Part shown: positions 56,594-64,000 of the stretch, in pieces
How positions within the stretch are numbered: the first letter of the stretch is position 1
How the letters are laid out: each line of letters begins with the position of its first letter
Assembly (NCBI RefSeq): GCF_029784135.1
Contig: NC_073745.1
Location: 98,043,105-98,107,104 of the forward strand
Direction of reading: 5' to 3'
Origin: Toxorhynchites rutilus septentrionalis
Taxonomy: Eukaryota; Arthropoda; Insecta; Diptera; Culicidae
Length of the DNA: 64,000 nucleotides
The notes under the pieces: model-generated
Databases searched by the model: none
Told to the model about the DNA's origin: nothing
What the model saw: the letters and a program-made list of their open reading frames with translations, nothing else
Position numbers and translations under genes: made by a program

Positions 56594-57050
56594 ATAAGTT
56601 CCATTCGTTTTGGTGGCATTAGTCGTTGACAACCAAGCCCCGGGCAAGGGGATATGATCCGCGAGTCAAGATGTGCTACAAATTTAGCTGTCATTGCCAA
56701 ACCTATCAAATTACTCGGCGAACTCAAGGCAAATCTATGGAACAAGGTGCGCCCATTCGCTAACTAAAAAAAGAATTGTTTTTTGAAAAAAAAATTTATG
56801 TGAAATGTAATGATCATGATGATCACAAGGGTCTGAATGATAATATAAAACGTAGAACCCTAAACGTCATATTTAACTCGAAACAATCGTTAAATTCGTG
56901 AAAATTTAAAGAAGGTAGTTTTGAAATCTTATAAATAGTATGTAGATTTTTAAGTTATTCGATTACTTAAAACACGTAGTCCTGACGCTTACTTAGCCAT
57001 TTGGTTGTATATTTCCAAATATTTTACAACACAATAATCACAAAAACTCA

Positions 57051-57340
57051 CCATTATAATATAAAATCAGCATCAAACACAATTTCAGTTTCATATTATT
57101 TCACAATTTTCGAGGAAACGTATTACTCTATTACATAGAATACATATTGAATACAGAAAAGTAAATTTTCATTCATTATTTTTTGTTCTAGAAGTGTGTT
57201 AATTTCGTTTTCCAAATGGCGCAAATCATTATGGTGCCTTCAACGCAAAGACAATAAATGAAACGCTTGCAGCGTAAAACGTAATGAATATAATGAATAT
57301 AGCAATGAGTATTTAATAAAGTATCAGTATATTCCACAAA
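57051..57340. other. No supported gene
   Basis: AT-rich spacer without a recognisable feature. Confidence 0.4.
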
Positions 57341-58340
57341 TTGTGCTCAATCGTCTTAATTTACTTTTGTGTATTTTTTAAATGGCTGCAGAAAACCACT
57401 TCACGTTTTGACCCACCTGGTAGTATGTTAAGTGCCTTGTTTTACACCAGCTTGAGAGTTTGGCAGTTCTCGCGAGTGACAGTGGTCGCAAATTGCATTT
57501 GCGACCCGGACATGTTTGACGCTGTCAAATCCTATGTGCTAGTATACGGATGCCCTCAGGCTGTTGACAACCCATTACAATTGAGTGATAGCGATTAGTG
57601 ATCCCCGATTTTTGAAATTAATCGTTCATCCACTAATCGAATACTTTTGAGTAGTTTCTTATTCGATACGATTAATCGATCCAAATAATCGATTAATCGA
57701 TTAATCGTCACACTGAGAGAAATAATTAGTTAGACTAATATTTTTCATTTATTAGAAAGCCATCTGGAATCAAAAAAGTGTTCATTACGCCTGAAAATCA
57801 ATTATTATTTTTTACGCTCCCCTAAACTCGTAAACGAAGCTCATCTCGCATCGACGACATTGAACTTCTTTTAGGAGTTTAGGAGAGCGTCAAAGATAAT
57901 TATTGATTTTCAGGATAAAACTGCAGTGGCTGTACGGTTTTTTTGCTCTGGGTTTGAATCGATTAATCGATGTAAATTATTCGTTCGCTTCGATTATTGG
58001 TTGTGCAGTATTCGTTCGATTAATAATCGATTTCTGTAGGAAGTATTCGATTAATCGATTAATCGAACGATTATCGGGGATCACTAATAGCGATACGCTG
58101 TGGATACCCACATTCCGTTTTGCCTGCCAAGATCGGGTCGATGAAATGTCAACAATCGACCTCAAATGCTGCCACCTTGCAATCGAGTTATCGACCTTTC
58201 ATATGCATTCATCGAACAACTTGACGCCACTTTTTCGCCAACATGTGCAAGACGTCGACCTGCTTGCAGCGCTGCTTCCAGCACTGCTTGCTGCTTGTTT
58301 GTATTGGTTTGTTATTGAAAATGAAAAGGAAATACATTGA
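57341..58340 (+). pseudogene. Unrecognised frame split by a hAT-type MITE
   Basis: A frame from about 57341 runs to SDSD and stops with the first bases of the MITE (57596). The same reading frame is restored after the MITE at 58087 (SDTLWIPTFRFACQDRVDEM) and continues to a stop at 58340. Removing 57596-58086 plus one TSD copy joins the two parts in frame, about 165 codons. The C-terminal half is repeated at about 60971-61200. No domain is recognised; one hydrophobic stretch (LLAALLPALLAACLYWFVI) could be a membrane segment. In-frame continuity across the insert could be chance, and strand is uncertain because the neighbouring coding units read on the minus strand. Confidence 0.4.
57588..58094. 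mobile_element. hAT-type MITE with 8-bp TSD and TCGATTAATCGATTAA clusters
   Basis: The element is 57596-58086 (491 bp), with ATAGCGAT at 57588-57595 and 58087-58094. The ends are TAGTGATCCCCGAT and the complement of ATCGGGGATCACTA. Clusters of ATTAATCGATTAATCG occur near both ends. TAGTG ends plus the 8-bp TSD indicate hAT. A larger inverted relative is at 60405-60965. Confidence 0.88.
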
Positions 58341-58447
58341 TCGATTTTAATCATTTTATTGAAAAAAAAAAAATAATAAAAATCCATGTATAATAAAAAT
58401 AAGGTATATAATGGAATCGGTGCATCCGGGTTGTCTGGATTGACGAT

Positions 58448-58672
58448 TCAAATCCGACTGAGTACATTGATGAATACCTCTTTGCCCTCGATGACACAGA
58501 TATGTGGCTGAGGAGGATTCTTCAATGTGCGTGAAGCACGGGATCTCCGATGGGGAAAATTGCTCGAAATACTATCGATGGCCAGGTCCTGCTGCTGTTG
58601 CTGTTGATGCTGTTCCCCGGAATAGCACCCTGGACTTAAAGGATACTGCTGCGGGAAAGCTGATGCTGTTGG
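58448..58672 (-). pseudogene. Gln-rich exon, unit 1 (PIH1-like C-terminal stretch?)
   Basis: The minus-strand frame 58672-58448 has no Met but starts just after a pyrimidine-rich TTTCCACTTCTGTCACACCAG acceptor. It gives 74 residues: a proline-rich start, QHQQQQQQ, then RRSRASRTLKNPPQPHICVI and EGKEVFINVLSRI, then a stop. After the stop the same frame continues IVNPDNPDAPIPLY. The PxP..(K)EVFIN(V/L)LS..RI..P...PIPL pattern resembles the start of a PIH1 domain (HSP90/R2TP co-chaperone and dynein assembly factors), but the match is from memory and weak. An upstream mini-exon (58758-58731, CTATGAATACATCCG..) lies between good acceptor and donor-like positions, although here the donor is GC instead of GT. 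Confidence 0.4.
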
Positions 58673-58879
58673 CTGGTGTGACAGAAGTGGAAATAAGCAA
58701 TGTGGTGATGAGGGAAATCATCTTTCTCATTCGCCGATTGATTGAGTCGGATGTATTCATAGCTGAAACAAAATAAAATGATTAGTAAGTGAAAAGCAGA
58801 AATGAATTCCCTACTCACCAGTTGTATGATCCGGATAAAAATGCGAACATTAAAATATCATGCGAATACGTTCGCTAAC

Positions 58880-59330
58880 CTCGCCTATTTTCATTCTACT
58901 ATACAACGGAATCAGTGCATTCGGGTTCCTCCGGGGTGGTAATTCAGCTGAGCAAGTTGATAAATACCTCCTTGTCGTTGAGTTTTCGTGTCTGAAGAGG
59001 ATTTTTGAATGTGCGCGAAGCACGGAACCTCTAATGGGGAAAGTTCTTCGCAATACCATACCATGGTCAAATTCTGCTGCTGCTGCTGTTAATGCTGTCC
59101 CCCGGCATTGCCAACAGGGGTTGGAGGTTACTGCAGCAGGAAAACGGATGTTTTTGGCTGCTGTGATAGAAGTGGAAATCCGCACTGTGGTGATGGGAGA
59201 AATCATCTTTCTCACTTACCGATTGATGGAAGCAAACGCGTCGAATGTATTCATAGCTGATAAGACAAGATAAAATAATTAATAATTAAAAAGCCGAAAT
59301 ACATTTCATACTCACCAGTTGTATGATCCA
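58880..59330 (-). pseudogene. Gln-rich unit 2, diverged tandem copy of unit 1
   Basis: Homologous along its length to unit 1 (58400-58810). The minus strand has ATGGATCATACAACTG, then GTGAGT (intron, about 66 nt), TTATCAG, a 36-nt exon ending CAATCG, a consensus GTAAGT donor, and an acceptor before CAGCCAAAAACATCCG. The Gln codon run follows. The frame matching unit 1 has a TAG (CATTAG, FPH-stop) and later a TGA (INLLS-stop), while RTFKNPLQ..KEVFINLLS keeps the similarity. It is probably a pseudogene copy. The open 121-codon frame 59215-58850 is a different phase. Confidence 0.4.
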
Positions 59331-59915
59331 TTTGTTTTTGTTTGAGATGACAGTTTAGCGGAGTGGAAAAAAGAACCACCAGTGATGCCATTTGGTTTGT
59401 TTAATTATTCAGTATTTTCGACTAACGAACTATCCGCGTTGGCGATATTGGGGAATAGGCATGACAGTATGGATTTGCAGAAAGAATGAATACACTTTTA
59501 AAATGAAAATTATGAATGAACATGATTTTTCCTTAATCAAATTAGTACTCTATGTAAGTGAAAATCACCATTTCCTGCAAGTGGTGAAAAAACGTCATAA
59601 AAAATATGTTTTGAGATAATTTTATATTATAATGACAAGTTTTTTTGAGAATATCTAAACGTCTATAGAAAATAATTCAAATTAGGGTCATGACAACGTA
59701 CTTTAAGTAGAAAAAATTATGCCAAGAAAAAAATTTCATACAAATTTTAGCAAATATAAACTGATTCGGGCCGACTAATATGATAGAGAATAGTTTGCCT
59801 CATACAAACTAATGCCGTATCCAGATGTCGATACCTAATCGTCGTCATCGTGAATAGGTAACAGCGTTACGGTCGTTGTTAGGTCGATGTTTTTTTCGTC
59901 GATTGGATTGTGGGT

Positions 59916-60108
59916 ATCCATGCATATGGTTTCCCGGCGACTGCTGCTTTATCGTGCGGGATGTGAGACACAACAGCTAGTTCGATTGAAACCGGCCCAG
60001 CGTAGGTATATGTTGGTGTGGTATTCGCTATGTAGCATAAAAATTTGACAAAAATAGTCGCTGCCATTTTTCATCCCCTCTCGCATCTTCCATGCCTTAT
60101 CACTGAAG
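59916..60108. other. Spacer with a short unassigned minus-strand frame
   Basis: A 62-codon minus frame at 60067-59879 has no motif. It extends into the duplicated block. Confidence 0.35.
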
Positions 60109-60292
60109 GCTGATTTAGACGATGCCAGTCAGCGCGCTAGTTGAAGTATCCAGTGAATAGAGAACAGACACTCTGTTCAAGTTAGAGGTCAATTACTTGT
60201 TCGATACTGGTACAAGTAACTTGAACAGAGTGTCTGTTCTCTGTTCACTGGATACTTCAACTAGAGCGCTGACTGGCATCGTCTAAATCGCC
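60109..60292. mobile_element. Palindromic MITE, ~76-bp arms
   Basis: 60109-60184 pairs with 60217-60292 with only about four mismatches, around a 32-nt spacer. Outer sequence TGATTTAGACGATGCCAGTC, inner GAACAGACACTCTGTTCAAG. No frame; TSD not evident. Confidence 0.85.
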
Positions 60293-60404
60293 TTTATACT
60301 GTCGAAAACGAACCACCTATCAATTCCAGCTCCTTGTTTGATAGTTTGGCGATGACAGCTAAATTTGCAACGCATCTTGACTCGAGGATCACATCCTCTT
60401 GGCC

Positions 60405-60965
60405 GGGGCTAGTGATTCCCGATAATCGTTCGAATAATCGATTAATCGAATACTTCTTACAGAAATCGATTATTAATCGAACGAATACTGCACAACTAAT
60501 AATCGAAGCGAACGAATAATTTACATCGATTAATCGATCCAAACCCAGAGAAAAAAAAGTACGGCCTCTACAGTTTTATCCTGAAATTCAATCATTATCT
60601 TTGACGCTCCCCTTAACTCGTAAAAGAAGCTCAATGTCGTCAACGCAAATTGAGCTTCGTTAACGAGGAATGAACACTTTTTTGATTCCAGATAGGTTTC
60701 CAGCAAATGAGAAATATTAGTCTATGAAGAAGTAGGCCTTGAGAAGCTGTCAAGCGCTCGTGGAGAAAATTTTCATGGCATTCCCAAACTAGCTCTCAAG
60801 TTGTACAGACGTATTTCAAATAAACTTTAATTGTTAACCGTTATAGAACTACGACTTTGTCTCACTGCCAATCTGCCTAGTCCTTCAATTTCAATAATCT
60901 AACTAATTATTTCTCTTAGTGTAACAATTAATCGATTAATCGATTATTTGGGGCGATTAATCCAG
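60405..60965. mobile_element. hAT-type MITE copy 2, inverted relative to copy 1
   Basis: TAGTGATTCCCGATAATCGT at 60406 and the following 310 bp are the reverse complement of 57778-58086. The right end (complement TGGATTAATCGCCCCAAATA) is degenerate. About 170 bp (60721-60905) is extra compared with copy 1. No clean TSD is seen. It stands immediately before duplication copy 2, so it may have served as a rearrangement breakpoint. Confidence 0.7.
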
Positions 60966-61295
60966 GCTCACATTCCGTTTTGCCTGCCAAGATCGGGTCG
61001 ATGAAATGTCAACAATCGACCTCAAATGCTGCCACCTTACAATCGAGTTATCGACCTTTCATATGCATTCATCGAACAACTTGACACCACTTTTTCGCCA
61101 ACATGTGCAAGGCGTCGACCTGCTTGCAGCGCTGCTTCCAGCACTGCTTGCTGCTTGTTTGTATTGGTTTGTTATTGAAAATGAAAAGGAAATACATTGA
61201 TCGATTTAAAACATTTTATTGAAAAAAAAAATCCATGTATAATAAAATAAGGTATATAATGGAATCGGTGCATCCGGGTTGTCTGGATTGACGAT

Positions 61296-61520
61296 TCAAA
61301 TCCGACTGAGTACATTGATGAATACCTCCTTGCCCTTGATGACACAGATATGTGGCTGAGGAGGATTCTTCAATGTGCGTGAAGCACGGGATCTCCGATG
61401 GGGAAAATTGCTCGAAATACTATCGATGGCCAGGTCCTGCTGCGGTTGCTGTTGATGCTGTTCCCCGGAATAGCACCCTGGACTTAAAGGATACTGCTGC
61501 GGGAAAGCTGATGCTGTTGG
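61296..61520 (-). pseudogene. Gln-rich exon, unit 1 in duplication copy 2
   Basis: Equivalent of 58448-58672. The frame is open over the same 74 residues. The Gln run is interrupted by one Pro (QHQQQPQQ), and the later segment reads KGKEVFINVLS (Glu to Lys). The same stop after LSRI is kept, so it predates the duplication. Confidence 0.4.
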
Positions 61521-61739
61521 CTGGTGTGACAGAAGTGGAAATAAGCAATGTGGTGATGAGGGAAATCATCTTTCTCATTCGCCGATTGATTGAGTCGGAT
61601 GTATTCATAGCTGAAACAAAATAAAATGATTAGTAAGTGAAAAGCAGAAATGAATTCCCTACTCACCAGTTGTATGATCCGGATAAAAATGCGAACATTA
61701 AAATATCATGCGAATACGTTCGCTAACCTCGCCTATTTT

Positions 61740-62180
61740 CATTCTACTATACAACGGAATCAGTGCATTCGGGTTCCTCCGGGGTGGTAATTCAGCTGAG
61801 CAAGTTGATAAATACCTCCTTGTCGTTGAGTTTTAGTGTCTGAAGAGGATTTTTGAATGTGCGCGAAGCACGGAACCTCTAATGGGGAAAGTTCTTCGCA
61901 ATACCATACCATGGTCAAATTCTGCTGCTGCTGCTGCTGTTGATGCTGTCCCCCGGCATTGCCAACAGGGGTTGGAGGTTACTGATGCAGGAAAACGGAT
62001 GTTGTTGGCTGCTATGATAGAAGTGGAAATCCGCACTGTGGTGATGGGAGAAATCATCTTTCTCACTTACCGATTGATGGAAGCAAACGAGTCGAATGTA
62101 TTCATAGCTGATAAGACAAGATAAAATAATTAATAATTAAAAAGCCGAAATATATTTCATACTCACCAGTTGTATGATCC
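61740..62180 (-). pseudogene. Gln-rich unit 2 in duplication copy 2
   Basis: Equivalent of 58880-59330. The Gln run is one codon longer (CAG x5-6) and opens a frame QHQQQQQQNLTMVWYCEELS on to GGTRMH-stop. The spliced mini-exon (GT donor GTAAGT, acceptor TTATCAG) is conserved. Splice signals and the triplet-scale length change are the only hints of past coding constraint. Confidence 0.4.
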
Positions 62181-62796
62181 ATTTGTTTTTGTTTGAGATG
62201 ACAGTTTAGCGAAGTGGAAAAAAGAACCACCAGTGATGCCATTTGGTTTGTTTAATTATTCAGTATTTTCGACTAACGAACTATCCGCGTTGACGATATT
62301 GGGGAATAGGCATGACAGTATGGATTTGCAGACGGAATGAATACACTTTTAAAATGAAAATTATGAATGAACATGATTTTTCCTTAATCAAATTAGTACT
62401 CTATGTAAGTGAAAATCACTATTGCCTGCAAGTGGTGAAAAAACGTCATAAAAATATGTTTTGAGATAATTTTATATTATAATGATAAGTTTTGATAAGT
62501 TTTGATTTTATATTATAATGATAAGTTTTGAGAATATCTGAACGTCTATAGAAAATAATTCAAATTAGGGTCATGACAACGTACTTTAAGTAGAAAAATT
62601 ATGCCAAGAAAAAAATTTCATACAAATTTTAGCAAATATAAACTGATTCGGGCCGACTAATATGATAGAGAATAGTTTGCCTCATACAAACTAATGCCGT
62701 ATCCAGATGTCGATACCTAATCGTCGTCATCGTGAATAGGTAACAGCGTTACGGTCGTTGTTAGGTCGATGTTTTTTTCGTCGATTGGATTGTGGG

Positions 62797-63123
62797 GGTG
62801 TATGACACGATTATCGCTATCTCACTCAACCTACCGTCACCGCCTATCTCACTATCCCTCTGCTGTAAAAGTTCATCATCGACATCACGATATGTCAGAT
62901 AGTGGTAAATTGGTAATTCACGATAACGTCGACGTCTGGTGGCGACTTCAAGTTTGAGTCATAATTTGGGTCCCAAAATCGTTAGTGTAATCTCTACCAG
63001 ATTAGAAGACACGAAGACACGAATGAAAATTTTCACATTATGTTATTTAATTATTAGAAACACGTATTTCTGACTTTCATTCAAACATATGGTCATACAA
63101 TTCCAACATTGTTGCTGATTTTT
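62797..63123. other. No supported gene; family A-related scrap
   Basis: Contains GTCGACGTCTGGTGGCGACT and GAGTCATAATTTGGGTCCC, shared with the interior of family A MITEs and their surroundings (43235-43275, 46970-46990, 56400-56435). No termini. Confidence 0.4.
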
Positions 63124-63660
63124 GACGTAGGATTACGTCTTCCGGGAACATATTGGGGTACAAATTGAAAAACGAAAATCGAGCACATCGTGAAAATTGT
63201 CCAATTTCAAACGCTTATTGCTCAGTCATTTCTTGATGGATTGATGAAATTTTTGCGTCAATCGATTTCGGCACTCCATAACAATTTTTTACATTGTATG
63301 AAAAAATGTCATGAAACTAACATCAAACAATTGAAAAATCTCAGCCCCTTTCCTAACGGAAATACCCACTTATGATTGGTTAAAATTGGCGACACATGCG
63401 GCGGTTCCCTAACAGAGACATCAAAACCAAGCTACCTGAAGGAAAACGGCGTTGCAATTACATGAAATCAGGGGGAACTTTTGTTCCTACCGAAATGTGT
63501 TCCCTAACAGAAACATCAAAACCAAGGTGCCCGGGGGAAATCGACAATGCAAATACATTAAAGTATGAGAAGCTTTTGTTCCTACCGAAATGTGTTCCCT
63601 AACAGAGACATCAGAACCAAGGTGCAATGCCTATGCAAATATATGCAAGTCGCAAGCATT
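63124..63660 (-). mobile_element. Repeat family C copy 8 (minus), with minisatellite
   Basis: Starts GACGTAGGATTACGTCTTCC after TTTTT, the reversed 3' terminus. The following 280 bp is the reverse complement of 32060-32361 of copy 3. Minisatellite units run from about 63400 to 63650. The 5' end with the hairpin is not identified before the window ends. Confidence 0.65.
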
Positions 63661-63901
63661 TTTATATTGCAAGTAAGGTGAGTGACACTATCAATTCTAG
63701 CAAATAAAATTTAAATTTGGAACTTTAATATTGATTGCTCGTCAAATTTCATGTGTTCCCACTCGAGAACGGGTCGTTCGGTTAAAGCTGTCTGTTTCGT
63801 TGTGTTCATTTTCTCCCAAGGAATGTTCATACGGCGAGAAAAATTGGAAAAGTGAAGAAATATTCGAAAAAGAGATTTCCCATATGCTCTTTATATTGTA
63901 T
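63661..63901. other. No supported gene
   Basis: Short AT-rich spacer; nothing recognised. Confidence 0.4.
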
Positions 63902-64000
63902 TAGGCTGTCAAAAAAGTCCTGCGGTATTTTTTTTGAATTTTCATTTGTTCATAAAATTAGTTACAATCATCTGTTTTAAGTCAAATATGCGCCGTTTTG
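63902..64000. mobile_element. mariner end, cut by the window edge
   Basis: TAGGCTGTCAAAAAAGTCCT and GCGGTATTTTT is a typical mariner (irritans/mauritiana-like) terminal repeat following TA. About 95 bp of 5' UTR-like sequence follows, ending ATATGCGCCGTTTTG at the window end. The transposase would lie to the right. Confidence 0.6.

Larger units (their letters stand above)
54490..57050. mobile_element. ~2.5 kb outer foldback element
   Basis: The left arm (about 54520-54720) and right arm (about 56690-57050) are imperfect inverted repeats sharing AACGATTGTTTCGAGTTAA, TTAGCGAATGGGCRCA and CCAAAYGGYTAAGTAAG. The right arm carries about 100 bp more. Another inverted-repeat element sits between them. 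No coding; TSD unclear. Confidence 0.6.
58096..59915. repeat. 1.8-kb direct duplication, copy 1
   Basis: From CATTCCGTTTTGCCTGCCAA to TCGTCGATTGGATTGTGGG. It is repeated at about 60970-62796 with roughly 97-98% identity by eye, offset 2848 bp over most of its length, with a few short indels (e.g. a 40-bp extra TTTTGATAAG stretch in copy 2). It carries two related gene-like units on the minus strand. Confidence 0.9.
60970..62796. repeat. 1.8-kb direct duplication, copy 2
   Basis: Second copy of 58096-59915. It begins at CATTCCGTTTTGCCTGCCAA, directly after the inverted MITE, and ends at GATTGGATTGTGGG. A 28-bp TTTATATTATAATGATAAGT unit is tandemly repeated at 62475-62530 in this copy only. 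Confidence 0.9.

Noticed and set aside
58504..58776. 90-codon plus-strand frame, identical at 61352-61624
   Set aside because: It is conserved only because the DNA is duplicated. The minus strand carries the splice signals, Gln run and conserved pattern shared by the older tandem units.

Overview
The window is eukaryotic and looks like a dipteran, most probably a culicine (Aedes-type) mosquito. The evidence is: spliced genes with very short GT-AG introns (52-60 nt), a ZAD zinc-finger gene (an insect-expanded class), an ITmD37E-type transposase of the kind described from mosquitoes, tRNA-headed SINEs resembling Aedes Feilai, and a very dense, deeply nested transposon load. The species call is inference.

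Only two host genes can be read through with confidence. One is a 3-exon ZAD + FLYWCH-like zinc-finger gene at 32653-33869 (+). The other is a 4-exon nischarin-type PX + leucine-rich-repeat gene at 52167-53835 (+). Gene remnants are an RFC3 (clamp-loader subunit) pseudogene at 46192-47276 split by a hAT-type MITE, an unrecognised two-frame coding remnant at 519-985 (-), and a duplicated block at 58-62.8 kb with four related glutamine-rich, partly broken units on the minus strand.

Layout: 0-5.6 kb holds a SINE and pogo-like MITEs. 5.6-7.3 kb is a head-to-tail repeat pair. 7.4-11.5 kb has two minus-strand LINEs, one degraded and one 5'-truncated I-type copy with 14-bp target-site duplications (TSDs). 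14.6-19.7 kb is a ~5 kb foldback structure with two SINEs and a broken D37E transposase. 21.9-27.3 kb holds hAT, mariner and piggyBac-type remnants. 28.7-32.4 kb is nested SINE/MITE sequence ending just before the ZAD gene. 34.4-37.5 kb is a second, deleted I-type LINE interrupted by another element. 37.5-51.8 kb is LTR, LINE, MITE and pseudogene debris. 54-57 kb is nested foldback elements, 57.6-62.8 kb is a duplication with inverted hAT-type MITEs, and a mariner end runs off the right edge.

The most distinctive structure is a repeat family here called C. Its copies are at about 30.9, 35.1, 39.8, 43.9 and 50.1 kb, with reverse-strand 3' ends at 26.3, 28.7 and 63.1 kb. It carries a 9-bp/3-nt hairpin at its 5' end whose base pairs covary between copies, a palindromic 3' end, and inserts at A-runs. 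Three copies share an internal ~90-bp minisatellite. Nested insertions give empty-site comparisons inside this one window, so several insertion boundaries and TSDs could be fixed to the base.
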